From contig DWXJ01000046.1 of assembly GCA_019119285.1 (NCBI GenBank), positions 1-36,772 on the forward strand: DNA of 36,772 nt, written 5' to 3'. Source of the stretch: Merdimonas faecigallinarum (GTDB lineage: Bacteria; Bacillota; Clostridia; Lachnospirales; Lachnospiraceae). Positions 1-10,631 of this stretch are shown here, one piece after another. Made by a program: the position numbers and the translations under genes. The first letter of the stretch is position 1; every line of letters starts with the position of its first letter. Below the pieces are notes generated by a model. It had not been told where the DNA came from and did not search any database. It saw nothing but the letters and a program-made list of their open reading frames with translations.

Positions 1-2939
1 CCGCCGAATCCGATATCGTAAGCCCATCCGTCACCACCGAAGATCCACTGGGACTTCTTAGCCAGGAAGTCTTTGTTCTTTACAACATCCTTGCAAAGGT
101 CACAGTCGCATCCGTCCAGAACGGATACCAGTTTGTCTGTTGCATCCCCGTTGCTTGCGCCACAGTTGAAGGTGTCCAGGTATGCCTGGCATGCTTCTTT
201 TACTTCTGCGGAAGCCTTGTCAGATGCAGCGATCTCTTCTACTTCTGCTTTTAATCTCTTACGGATTGCCTTCTGGGCAAGCAGCATACCGTAACCAAAC
301 TCTGCGTTATCCTCGAACAGAGAGTTGGACCATGCCGGACCCTGTCCCTTGGAGTTTACAGTGTAAGGTGTGGACGGTGAGGAGTTACCCCAGATAGAGG
401 AACATCCTGTTGCGTTTGCAATATACATTCTGTCGCCAAACAGCTGTGTTACCAGTTTTGCGTACGGTGTCTCGCCGCAGCCTGCACATGCGCCGGAGAA
501 CTCAAGGAGCGGCTGTTTGAACTGGCTGCCCTTTACAGTCTCAGGTTTGAACTTGGCAACAACTTCCGGTTTTACTTCAATCTCTCTTCCGAAATCAAAT
601 ACTTCCTGAGAAGCTACGTTTGCTTCCATGTTCTCCATAACGAGAGCCTTCTCGCCCTTCTTGCCCGGGCAGACATTTGCACAGGAACCGCATCCGGTAC
701 AGTCGTAAGCGGATACTGTCATGGTGAACTTCATTCCCGGCATACCGATCATGTCGATAGCCTGTGTTCCTTCCGGTGCTTTTGCAAGCTCTTCCTCTGT
801 CAGGGCTACCGGACGGATAACAGCGTGCGGACATACATATGCACAGCGGTTACACTGGATACAGTTCTCTGCCTTCCATACCGGGATATCTACTGCGATA
901 CCACGTTTCTCATATGCAGAAGATCCGGACGGTGTGGAGCCGTCTACGTAATCATTAAATGCAGATACAGGCAGGCTGTTTCCTTCCTGGGAATTTACTT
1001 TGGTCTGGATGTTCTTTACGAAGCTTACAACGTCGTCTCTTCCACCCTTTACTTCCGGTGTGAAGAGGCCTTCATCCGGACAGGACTTCCAGGACTCCGG
1101 AACTTCTACTTCGTGTACCTGTTTTGCTCCTGCGTCGATGGCGTCATAGTTCATCTGAACGATCTTGTCGCCCTTTCTTCCATAGGTAGCTTTTGCAGCC
1201 TTCTTCATCAGGTCGATCGCTTCCTCTTCCGGAATAATGGCTGCCAGTTTGAAGAATGCAGACTGAAGAACAGTGTTGATACGTCCGCCAAGTCCGATCT
1301 CTTTACCGATCTTGATACCGTCGATGGTGTAGAACTTGATGTTGTGGTCAGCGATGTAAGCTTTTACCTGTCCCGGCAGATGCTTCTCAAGACCTTCCAT
1401 ATCCCACGGGCAGTTCAGAAGGAATGTTCCTCCGTCTACCAGTTCCTGAACCATGTTGTATTTGTTCACATAGGACGGATTGTGGCAGGCAACAAAGTTT
1501 GCCTGGTGGATCAGGTATGTGGACTTGATCGGTGACTTACCGAAACGCAGGTGAGACATGGTAACACCGCCGGACTTCTTGGAGTCATAATCAAAGTAAG
1601 CCTGTGCGTACATGTCTGTGTTGTCGCCGATGATCTTAATGGAGTTCTTGTTTGCTCCGACAGTACCGTCAGCGCCAAGACCCCAGAATTTACAGTTGAT
1701 GGTTCCCTCCGGTGTGGTAACCAGAGCCGGTCCTACTTCCAGAGACAGGTGTGTTACATCATCCTCGATACCGATGGTGTATCTTTCTTTCTCTGTGTTG
1801 TTAAATACTGCAACGATCTGTGCAGGTGTGGTGTCCTTGGATCCCAGTCCGTAACGTCCGCTGAATACCGGAACGCTGTCAAATTTGGATCCTTTCAGTG
1901 CGGATACAACATCCAGGTACAGAGGCTCGCCCTGTGCTCCCGGCTCTTTGGTTCTGTCAAGAACATTGATGTATTTTACAGTATCCGGAATTGCGTCGAT
2001 CAGAGCCTGCGCGCAGAACGGACGATACAGACGTACTTTTACAACGCCCACCTTCTCGCCTGCTGCCAGCAGATAGTCGATGGTCTCCTCGATGGTATCA
2101 CAGGCAGATCCCATTGCTACGATTACCTTCTCGGCATCCTCTGCTCCATAGTAGTTAAACAGCTTGTAGTTGGTTCCGATCTTTGCATTCACCTTGTCCA
2201 TGTATTCCTGAACGATTCCCGGCATAGCATCATAGTAAGGATTGCATGCCTCTCTTGCCTGGAAGAAGATATCCGGGTTCTGCGCGGATCCTCTCTGGCA
2301 CGGATGATTCGGGTTCAGTGCATGATTTCTGAATGCATCAATGGCATCCATGTCTACCATGTCCTTCAGATCCTCATAATCCCATGTCTCGATCTTCTGG
2401 ATCTCATGAGAAGTACGGAATCCGTCGAAGAAGTTGATGAACGGAAGCTTGCCTTTAAGCGCTGCACAGTGTGCAACCGGGCTTAAGTCCATAACTTCCT
2501 GAACGCTGGACTCGCAGAGCATGGCAGCTCCGGTCTGACGGCATGCATATACGTCAGAGTGATCGCCGAAGATAGAAAGTGCATGGCTTGCCAGGGCACG
2601 TGCGGATACGTGGAATACACCCGGAAGCTGCTCACCTGCTACCTTGTACAGGTTCGGGATCATCAGGAGCAGACCCTGTGAAGCTGTAAATGTAGTGGTA
2701 AGGGCGCCTGCTGCCAGGGATCCGTGTACTGCACCTGCAGCTCCGGCCTCTGACTGCATCTCAGTAACCTGGACAGTCTGTCCAAAGATATTTTTTCTTC
2801 CCTCGGTTGCCCACTCATCTACATGTTCTGGCATAACAGATGATGGAGTAATCGGGTAAATAGTAGCAACTTCAGTGTAAGCATATGCTACATGAGCCGC
2901 AGCCTGATTACCATCCATGGTCTTCATTTTTCTCGCCAT
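1..2939 (-). CDS. nifJ: Pyruvate:ferredoxin (flavodoxin) oxidoreductase, 3' end outside window
   Basis: Oxidises pyruvate with CoA to acetyl-CoA and CO2, passing electrons to ferredoxin or flavodoxin in the cytoplasm; central to anaerobic fermentation. The gene reads leftwards and runs off the window, so about 979 residues of a family near 1,180 are visible. The N-terminus carries the YPITPSS pyruvate-binding motif of domain I. Around residues 690-700 and 745-755 lie two ferredoxin clusters (CIQCNRCAYVCP, then a CTGCGSCANVCP-like motif) for two 4Fe-4S centres. At the window edge the thiamine-diphosphate motif GDGWAYDIGFGG of domain VI begins. The start ATG at 2939 follows GGAGGA with 7 bases between. 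The final C-terminal domain is not visible, so integrity there is unknown. Long plus-strand open frames inside it are antisense shadows. Confidence 0.97.
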   Translation of the reverse strand, partial: MARKMKTMDGNQAAAHVAYAYTEVATIYPITPSSVMPEHVDEWATEGRKNIFGQTVQVTEMQSEAGAAGAVHGSLAAGALTTTFTASQGLLLMIPNLYKVAGEQLPGVFHVSARALASHALSIFGDHSDVYACRQTGAAMLCESSVQEVMDLSPVAHCAALKGKLPFINFFDGFRTSHEIQKIETWDYEDLKDMVDMDAIDAFRNHALNPNHPCQRGSAQNPDIFFQAREACNPYYDAMPGIVQEYMDKVNAKIGTNYKLFNYYGAEDAEKVIVAMGSACDTIEETIDYLLAAGEKVGVVKVRLYRPFCAQALIDAIPDTVKYINVLDRTKEPGAQGEPLYLDVVSALKGSKFDSVPVFSGRYGLGSKDTTPAQIVAVFNNTEKERYTIGIEDDVTHLSLEVGPALVTTPEGTINCKFWGLGADGTVGANKNSIKIIGDNTDMYAQAYFDYDSKKSGGVTMSHLRFGKSPIKSTYLIHQANFVACHNPSYVNKYNMVQELVDGGTFLLNCPWDMEGLEKHLPGQVKAYIADHNIKFYTIDGIKIGKEIGLGGRINTVLQSAFFKLAAIIPEEEAIDLMKKAAKATYGRKGDKIVQMNYDAIDAGAKQVHEVEVPESWKSCPDEGLFTPEVKGGRDDVVSFVKNIQTKVNSQEGNSLPVSAFNDYVDGSTPSGSSAYEKRGIAVDIPVWKAENCIQCNRCAYVCPHAVIRPVALTEEELAKAPEGTQAIDMIGMPGMKFTMTVSAYDCTGCGSCANVCPGKKGEKALVMENMEANVASQEVFDFGREIEVKPEVVAKFKPETVKGSQFKQPLLEFSGACAGCGETPYAKLVTQLFGDRMYIANATGCSSIWGNSSPSTPYTVNSKGQGPAWSNSLFEDNAEFGYGMLLAQKAIRKRLKAEVEEIAASDKASAEVKEACQAYLDTFNCGASNGDATDKLVSVLDGCDCDLCKDVVKNKDFLAKKSQWIFGGDGWAYDIGFG

Positions 2940-2997
2940 TTTCGTTGTTCCTCCTTCAAAAATTGTACAAATTAGAAATAATTTGGCATATATAATT

Positions 2998-3026
2998 ATT
3001 ATAGCCCCAGGCATTTTAAAAGTCTA
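2998..3026 (-). promoter_or_regulatory. Promoter of nifJ
   Basis: On the minus strand a -35 TAGACT (3021-3026) and a perfect -10 TATAAT (2998-3003) are separated by 17 bases. The -10 lies about 60 bases upstream of the nifJ ATG. This is a consensus-quality housekeeping-sigma promoter, and the A+T-rich leader that follows carries the GGAGGA ribosome binding site. Confidence 0.7.
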
Positions 3027-3065
3027 GTGCATCTTGTCCTTATTTTGTTCCTTTTTCGGTACATT

Positions 3066-4007
3066 TTACCCCAGATATACCACGTCTTCCGCCGGCTTCC
3101 CGGCCTCGCGGAGTTCCTTCAGATAAAGCACCGGCTGCTCATTTCCAAATCCAACCGGTTCATACGCGAATCTGGCCCTGACCATATAATATTTCTTCTT
3201 GTCTCCTTCGATCTTTTCTGCAGATCTGCAGGGATATCCGTAATACCGCATATCAGCCGCGCAGCAGGTCATGATCTTACGCACCGGCACAAACATATGG
3301 TCCTCCATCCCCTTCGGGCGGAAGATCTGTGCCTTAAACAGGATTTCTTTATCCAGATAACGGTCCGGATGATCATAGGCATCCACATACCAGATCCCGA
3401 AATCTTCATCCGCCACTTCGATGACGTCTTTTTCCACGTCATAGGGAAGGTCCTCCTGCGACGGCTGTATGATCCGGCCTTCCGTATCCTCAAAGATCAG
3501 CTGGGCCATGGGGTTTTGTACCTTTAAAGCCCGGCGGAACCCGGAGCGGTCTACCTCCGGCGCACACCGGTTGATCACGATCAGCTCGGATTCTGTCAGC
3601 TGTTCCATCAGCATGTTGCGCATGTTTTTCAGATACATGTCCAGAGTCTGGCCGTTGACCGTCGAGTAAACACCCTGCAGTTCCCAGCTTCGCGGATACT
3701 GAATGCTCAAAAGGTCCGAAAGCTTCCACATGCCGTTATACTCGATCACCACCTGCACCGGATGGTATTTTTTCGTCAGATCCTTAAAATAGGCCGGCGT
3801 AAGGGTCTCCATTTCTGTCACCTGCTCCAGGACCATATCCTTTTCCTGTAAATATTCTTCCGTGTACGGGATCTCTCCTTCTTCGCAGCAGATCAAAAGC
3901 GTGCGCCCCGGCTCGATCCACTCCTGCTCCATCAGCGTCTCCCGGACCAGAGTGGTCTTGCCGCTGTCCAGAAACCCGGTTACAACAAATACCGGTATGA
4001 CTCTCAT
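3066..4007 (-). CDS. CobW/COG0523-family GTPase (first of a pair)
   Basis: A 313-residue G3E-family P-loop GTPase, probably a metal-chaperone or metalloenzyme-maturation factor. Walker A is GFLDSGKTT at residues 11-19. The region normally holding the GCxCC metal motif instead reads LLICCEEGEIPY, so it diverges from classic zinc chaperones. The second half (NRC motif near residue 146, then a domain ending in VVYLG) is unlike the standard CobW C-terminal domain. The start ATG at 4007 follows GGAGGAGG closely. It lies 33 bases downstream of another COG0523 gene in the same direction, so the two are likely co-transcribed and may act together. Metal and client are unknown; the family call is firm. 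Confidence 0.85.
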   Translation of the reverse strand: MRVIPVFVVTGFLDSGKTTLVRETLMEQEWIEPGRTLLICCEEGEIPYTEEYLQEKDMVLEQVTEMETLTPAYFKDLTKKYHPVQVVIEYNGMWKLSDLLSIQYPRSWELQGVYSTVNGQTLDMYLKNMRNMLMEQLTESELIVINRCAPEVDRSGFRRALKVQNPMAQLIFEDTEGRIIQPSQEDLPYDVEKDVIEVADEDFGIWYVDAYDHPDRYLDKEILFKAQIFRPKGMEDHMFVPVRKIMTCCAADMRYYGYPCRSAEKIEGDKKKYYMVRARFAYEPVGFGNEQPVLYLKELREAGKPAEDVVYLG

Positions 4008-4040
4008 TGTTCATCCTCCTCCCGCTTCCTTTTTGTCCGA

Positions 4041-5039
4041 TCAGACAAGATGAAACAGCTCTGCCAGCTGATCTTGTGCCAGATCGGTTCCGATCACGCA
4101 CAGGCGTCCGGTGTAATCCGCCCGGCCTTCCCGCACCTCATACTCTCCAGGCACCAGGTCAAATTGCTTCCAGGTACCGTCCGCCATACAGAGGATTCCT
4201 TTGGCCCGGAGTACCGTGCCGCAGCCGGTTTCTCCGGACAGTGTCTGCAGGATCTTCTCCAGTTCTTCTTCTGTGTACTGATGGGCAGTTTCTTTGCCCC
4301 AGCTGGTAAAAATCTCGTCCGCATGGTGATGATGATGGTCATGACAGCAATGTTCATGATCATGGTGCTCATGGTCGTGGTGTTCATGGTCATGATGGCA
4401 GTGCTCATGATCGTGTACATCTTCCAGCAGATCTTCCATGCCGGTCTTATGTTCCAGGGCGCGGCGGATAGCATCTGCGTCAAGCTGCTCCCATGGCGTG
4501 GTGATAATCGCCGCCTGATCGTTCTCCCCGCGCAGGAGGGAAACACACTCTTCCACGGCTTCCGGCTTCATCATCTGCGTCCGGCTGATGACGATCGTAG
4601 AAGCGCTTGCCACCTGGTCTTTATAAAATTCCCCGAAATTTTTCAGGTACATTTTTGCCTTTTTCCCATCCACCACGGCAATCCGGCCTTCAATCTCGAT
4701 CGGCGCATCCTTTTTCACCGCTTCCACCGCACGCACGATATCGGAGAGTTTTCCGACCCCGGAGGGTTCAATCAGTACCCGGTCCGGCGCATACTCGTCC
4801 AGAACCTTTTTCAGAGCAATGCTGAAATCTCCCACCAGCGTACAGCAGATGCAGCCCGAATTCATTTCCGTGATCTCGATCCCGGCATCTTTTAGAAACC
4901 CGCCGTCAATCCCGATCTCGCCAAATTCATTTTCGATCAGCACCAGCTTCTGGCCCTGAAACACTTGATCGATCATCTGCTTGATGAAGGTGGTCTTTCC
5001 CGCGCCAAGGAACCCTGAAATAATGTCTACTTTTGTCAT
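4041..5039 (-). CDS. CobW/COG0523-family metal-chaperone GTPase with His-rich segment
   Basis: A 332-residue G3E GTPase of the CobW/YeiR/ZNG1 type, proposed for this family to deliver zinc or cobalt to client enzymes using GTP. Walker A is GFLGAGKTT near residue 10, the signature metal motif GCICC is at about 62-66, and a classic CobW C-terminal domain follows. Between the domains (about residues 209-239) is a stretch of more than 30 residues made almost entirely of His, Asp and Glu plus Cys, a typical metal-loading segment. An upstream ATG at 5066 would add nine residues but has no ribosome site; the ATG at 5039 has AGAGG nine bases before it and is preferred. No clear Zur operator was seen upstream. 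Confidence 0.9.
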   Translation of the reverse strand: MTKVDIISGFLGAGKTTFIKQMIDQVFQGQKLVLIENEFGEIGIDGGFLKDAGIEITEMNSGCICCTLVGDFSIALKKVLDEYAPDRVLIEPSGVGKLSDIVRAVEAVKKDAPIEIEGRIAVVDGKKAKMYLKNFGEFYKDQVASASTIVISRTQMMKPEAVEECVSLLRGENDQAAIITTPWEQLDADAIRRALEHKTGMEDLLEDVHDHEHCHHDHEHHDHEHHDHEHCCHDHHHHHADEIFTSWGKETAHQYTEEELEKILQTLSGETGCGTVLRAKGILCMADGTWKQFDLVPGEYEVREGRADYTGRLCVIGTDLAQDQLAELFHLV

Positions 5040-5156
5040 GTTGCTCAGCCTCTTTTCTTCTATCATTTTTATGAATCAAACTCCAGTTATCCCGCAGTCT
5101 ATCTTAACACAAAATATCAGCTGATTCCAGTTTTTCCCTTTCAGCGATTGGCTAAT

Positions 5157-5200
5157 CGATCGGGGACGGGGGATTTCTGAAAATCCCCCGTCCCCGATCG
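5157..5200. repeat. Palindromic repeat, copy 1
   Basis: A perfect inverted repeat with 20-base arms and the four-base loop CTGA. The core GGGGACGGGGGATTT is shared with four other copies. Outer bases CGATC/GATCG are private to this copy yet still pair. It sits between the His-rich GTPase gene and the hppA terminator. Confidence 0.93.
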
Positions 5201-5205
5201 CTCAT

Positions 5206-5233
5206 AAAAAAGACGCACACTTCTGTGTGCGCC
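5206..5233 (-). terminator. Rho-independent terminator of hppA
   Basis: On the minus strand, 17 bases after the hppA stop, a nine-pair stem (GGCGCACAC / GTGTGCGTC, one G-U pair) with loop AGAA is followed by six T residues. It separates hppA from the GTPase pair. Confidence 0.85.
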
Positions 5234-5249
5234 TTTTGTCCGTCTTTTC

Positions 5250-7232
<1,983 letters not shown>

Positions 7233-7313
7233 TTTCTTTTTCCTCCCATTGACTTGTTTTGCTTGTTAGTTCTATCTTAGCCTATTTGATGGGCATTTGT
7301 ATACCCTTTTTTG

Positions 7314-8054
7314 TCAGAAATATAAAATCTCTGTTAAAACCAGGCCTTCCGGCGGGGCCGTCACCCCGGCGTTCGTCCGCTTCTTTTCTTCCAGGATCTC
7401 TTTTACTTTCTCCGGACCGTAAAATCCTCTTCCGACCCGGATCAGCGTTCCCGCAATGATGCGCACCATATTATAAAGAAAGCCGTTCCCGCTGACACGG
7501 ATCACGATCTCCGGGCCTTCCCGGGTAATGGTCAGTTCCTCTATGGTGCGGACCGTATGTTCCACCTGGCTTCTCACACAGCAGAAACTGGCAAAATCAT
7601 GCTCGCCGACAAGATAAGCGGCGCCCTCCCGCATGCGTTCAATATCCAGGGGATAGGAAAGATACGCCGAATATCTCTTACGCAGAGGATTGGGCGCCTC
7701 CCCATTGTAAATGTGGTATTCGTAGGTTTTCCGGATATGATCCTGATACCTGGGATGCCAATCCGGCGCCACTTCTTCTGAACGGACCACCACAATATCC
7801 CCCGGCAGCCTCTGGTTTAACGCATAACTCATCCGCTCCGGCGGGATGGCAGACTCTGTGTCAAACACCGCCACATTTCCCAGGGCGTGAACGCCGGAAT
7901 CTGTACGGCTTGCGCCGATCACCCGGATCTCTTCCCCGGTAAGGTTCCGGATCGCCCGGTTTAGCATTTCTTCAATTGTAATGCCGTTCGGCTGGATCTG
8001 CCAGCCGCAGTAATCGGTGCCGTCATAGGCCACCGTCAGTCTGATTCTTTTCAT
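7314..8054 (-). CDS. truA: tRNA pseudouridine(38-40) synthase (ECF-operon copy)
   Basis: Converts uridines 38-40 of the tRNA anticodon stem to pseudouridine. It has 246 residues, the family length. The catalytic motif GASRTDSGVHA places the nucleophile Asp at residue 52, and the fold elements YDGTDYCGWQ at the N-terminus and FLYNMVRIIAGTL near residue 200 are typical. It starts 12 bases after ecfT, the classic Firmicutes order ecfA-ecfA-ecfT-truA. A second, divergent truA lies at 23408-24142, so this is one of two paralogues. Confidence 0.95.
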   Translation of the reverse strand: MKRIRLTVAYDGTDYCGWQIQPNGITIEEMLNRAIRNLTGEEIRVIGASRTDSGVHALGNVAVFDTESAIPPERMSYALNQRLPGDIVVVRSEEVAPDWHPRYQDHIRKTYEYHIYNGEAPNPLRKRYSAYLSYPLDIERMREGAAYLVGEHDFASFCCVRSQVEHTVRTIEELTITREGPEIVIRVSGNGFLYNMVRIIAGTLIRVGRGFYGPEKVKEILEEKKRTNAGVTAPPEGLVLTEILYF

Positions 8055-8066
8055 AGTATCTCCACG

Positions 8067-8891
8067 CTAAAAGATCCACACATGAAGGGGCAGATACCGC
8101 CCGATCACAAATACCGCCACTACGTAACAGATCACGACCACATAGGTGACATAATCCCTGCCGCGGTAATGGAGCGGCTTCATTTTGGTCCGTCCCTCTC
8201 CTCCGTGATAGCACCGCGCTTCCATGGCCATGGCAAGATCATTGGCCCGGCGGAATGCCGACACAAACAAAGGCACCAGGATCGGGATCATATTTCTGGC
8301 CCGCTGGATCATATTGCCGCTTTCCAGGTCCGCGCCTCTTGCGATCTGCGCTTTCATGATCTTATCCGTCTCTTCCAGAAGGATGGGGATAAACCGGAGC
8401 GCGATCGACATCATCATAGCCACCTCATGCACCGGCACCCGCAGTTTTGACAACGGCTTCAGAAGGTCCTCCAGTCCGTCTGTCAGTTCATTGGGCGTGG
8501 TAGTAAAGGTCATAAGCGAGGAACCGATGATCAGGTAGATCAGCCGGATCGCCATAAACACCGCCGTCCGAAGACCGCCTTCCGTTACTGTGAAGATCCA
8601 GACATGGACCAGCACCTCGCCCTCTCTTGTCAGAAACAGGTTGAAAAGCACCGTGATCATCAGAAGCATCACGATCGGTTTCAGCCCTTTTACGATATAC
8701 GACAAAGGCACTTTGGACAGCCGGATGATGCTGACCAGAAAGATGGTGGCGACCAGGTACCCGGAAATGCTTTTAAACAAAAATAAAGAGATCAGGTACA
8801 GGAGAGTGGACACCAGTTTCACTCTTGGGTCCAGCCTGTGCAGAAGACTTTTTGCAGGATAATATTGTCCAATCGTAATGTCTCGAATCAT
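8067..8891 (-). CDS. ecfT: ECF transporter transmembrane protein EcfT
   Basis: The membrane coupling subunit of a group II energy-coupling-factor vitamin transporter, linking the ATPase pair to exchangeable substrate-binding S components. It has 274 residues, with the N-terminal LHRLDPRVKL motif, several hydrophobic helices, and two Ala-Arg coupling motifs, IARGAD near 185 and EARCYH near 222, which contact the ATPases. Its start overlaps the end of ecfA2 by 4 bases, implying translational coupling. No S component is encoded in the window, as usual for the shared module. Confidence 0.95.
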   Translation of the reverse strand: MIRDITIGQYYPAKSLLHRLDPRVKLVSTLLYLISLFLFKSISGYLVATIFLVSIIRLSKVPLSYIVKGLKPIVMLLMITVLFNLFLTREGEVLVHVWIFTVTEGGLRTAVFMAIRLIYLIIGSSLMTFTTTPNELTDGLEDLLKPLSKLRVPVHEVAMMMSIALRFIPILLEETDKIMKAQIARGADLESGNMIQRARNMIPILVPLFVSAFRRANDLAMAMEARCYHGGEGRTKMKPLHYRGRDYVTYVVVICYVVAVFVIGRYLPLHVWIF

Positions 8892-9742
8892 TTCCTCTTC
8901 TCCAATGCTCTCATGATCTCATCTGCCGCTTCCTTTACAGTGGTCACCCGGGGATCCACCGCAAGGCCGTGTTCCCTCAGATCATGCATGATATAGGTCA
9001 CCTGGGGCGCCGCAAGGCCGATTTTTTCCAGTTCCAGATAATGGGCAAATACCGCTCTTGGGGTGTCGTTATATTTTACCTGTCCATGATCCATCACAAT
9101 GATCCGGTCCGCGTATTTCGCAATGTCCTCCATACTGTGGGACACCAGGATCACGGTCATATCGCTGACTTTATGAAGATATGCGATCTGGTCCAGGATA
9201 TCGTCTCTTCCTTTGGGGTCCAGCCCTGCCGTCGGCTCATCTAGTACCAGCACTTTCGGCCGCATGGCAAGAACGCCGGCAATGGCGGCTCTTCGCTTCT
9301 GCCCGCCGGAAAGTTCAAAGGGCGAGACCTGATAATATTTCTCTTTTAATCCCACCAGTTTCAGCGCCTCCAGCGCGCGCTCCTTACATTCTTCCGGTGA
9401 AAGTCCCTGATTTTTCGGCCCGAAGCACACATCAGTCAGCACATCCACCTCAAAAAGCTGATACTCCGGATACTGGAACACCAGTCCCACCTGCGTCCGC
9501 AGCTCCTTCATGGGATATCCCTCTTCGTAAATGTTTCTCCCATTATAGTAGAGGGCTCCGCTGCTGGCTTTCAAAAGCCCGTTCAGATGCTGGATCAGCG
9601 TCGACTTCCCGGAACCGGTGTGCCCGATGATTCCCACAAACTCTCCATGGGGGATCTCCAGACAGACATCTTTTAAGGCATGCTTTTCATATGCCGTGCC
9701 TTCGCTGTAAACATAATTGATATGGTCTAATTTAATCGACAT
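8888..9742 (-). CDS. ecfA2: ECF transporter ATPase EcfA2
   Basis: One of the two ATP-binding subunits powering the ECF vitamin transporter at the inner face of the membrane. It has 284 residues, with Walker A GHTGSGKST near 40, Q-loop VFQYPEYQLF, signature LSGGQKRRAAIAG, Walker B VLVLDEPTAGLDP and H-loop VSHSMED, all intact. It overlaps ecfA1 by 16 bases and ecfT by 4, so the three subunits are made from one coupled message. Confidence 0.95.
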   Translation of the reverse strand: MSIKLDHINYVYSEGTAYEKHALKDVCLEIPHGEFVGIIGHTGSGKSTLIQHLNGLLKASSGALYYNGRNIYEEGYPMKELRTQVGLVFQYPEYQLFEVDVLTDVCFGPKNQGLSPEECKERALEALKLVGLKEKYYQVSPFELSGGQKRRAAIAGVLAMRPKVLVLDEPTAGLDPKGRDDILDQIAYLHKVSDMTVILVSHSMEDIAKYADRIIVMDHGQVKYNDTPRAVFAHYLELEKIGLAAPQVTYIMHDLREHGLAVDPRVTTVKEAADEIMRALEKRK

Positions 9743-10593
9743 AGCGCCTCCACCAATTCTTCTTTCCTTAAGATCCCATCCGGGATCTCAAGCCCCCTCT
9801 TTTTCAGCTCGTCCGCCAGGATGGTTACCTGGGGAACATCCAGCCGGTACTTTTTCAGGGTATCTACCTGCGAGAAAATCTCCCGGGGCGTCCCCTCCAT
9901 CACCACATGGCCGTGATCCATCACATAGATCTTGTCCACGTCGATCACTTCTTCCATATAATGGGTGATTAGGATAACCGTGACCTTCTTCTTTTCCCGC
10001 AACTCTTTGAGCGTTCGCAACACTTCTTTTCTGCCGGAAGGATCCAGCATGGCCGTTGGCTCGTCCAGCACGATACACTTGGGTTCCATGGCCACCACGC
10101 CTGCGATCGCCACCCGCTGCTTCTGTCCTCCGGAAAGCTTGTTGGGGGAATGATGCCGGTACTCCAGCATCCCCACGGCTTTCAGGCTTTCTTCCACGCG
10201 TTTCCAGATATCCTCCGTGGGCACGCCGAGATTTTCCGGCCCAAATCCCACATCTTCTTCCACCACGGTTCCGATGATCTGGTTATCCGGATTCTGAAAG
10301 ACCATGCCTGCCGTCTGCCGCACAGGCAGAAGTTCTCCGGGATCTCTGGTATTTTTCCCATCCACCCAGACCGTCCCTTCGGTCGGCACCAGGATCGCAT
10401 TCAGATGTTTGGCAAATGTAGATTTCCCGGATCCGTTGTGGCCGAGAACCGCCACGAACTGTCCGGGCGTCACGTCCACATCCACGCCGTCTATGGCCCT
10501 GGATACGCCGATCACATTGCCTTCTTCGTCTCTTTTTTCATATTCATATACCAGATGTTCTGTCTTTATAATATCCATGGATCTAGTCTCCAA
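9727..10593 (-). CDS. ecfA1: ECF transporter ATPase EcfA1
   Basis: Partner ATPase of EcfA2. Walker A GHNGSGKST, Q-loop VFQNPDNQII, signature LSGGQKQRVAIAG, Walker B CIVLDEPTAMLDP and H-loop ITHYMEE are all present. Two starts are plausible: a TTG at 10593 with GGGAGG nine bases upstream (288 residues), or an ATG at 10578 with GGAG nine bases upstream (283 residues, beginning MDIIKTEHLVYEYEK as in relatives). The longer frame is annotated; the shorter start is equally likely. It follows the DMT exporter gene by about 40 bases. Confidence 0.94.
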   Translation of the reverse strand: METRSMDIIKTEHLVYEYEKRDEEGNVIGVSRAIDGVDVDVTPGQFVAVLGHNGSGKSTFAKHLNAILVPTEGTVWVDGKNTRDPGELLPVRQTAGMVFQNPDNQIIGTVVEEDVGFGPENLGVPTEDIWKRVEESLKAVGMLEYRHHSPNKLSGGQKQRVAIAGVVAMEPKCIVLDEPTAMLDPSGRKEVLRTLKELREKKKVTVILITHYMEEVIDVDKIYVMDHGHVVMEGTPREIFSQVDTLKKYRLDVPQVTILADELKKRGLEIPDGILRKEELVEALCRLN

Positions 10594-10631
10594 TCGTTTC
10601 TGCCTCCCTTTTTATCAGCCGTTCCTGCCTC

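Noticed and set aside
825..2486. Long plus-strand open frames (236 and 311 codons) across nifJ
   Set aside because: They are antisense to a clearly coding PFOR gene with all its motifs, have Cys-rich low-information translations and no ribosome sites.
4050..4895. Plus-strand frame with a Met/Val-rich stretch opposite the His-rich segment
   Set aside because: The stretch is the reverse complement of His/Asp codons in the CobW GTPase; no independent coding evidence.
5157..5200. Palindrome copies as rho-independent terminators
   Set aside because: None is followed by a T tract on either strand, and copy 1 lies next to a separate genuine hppA terminator.
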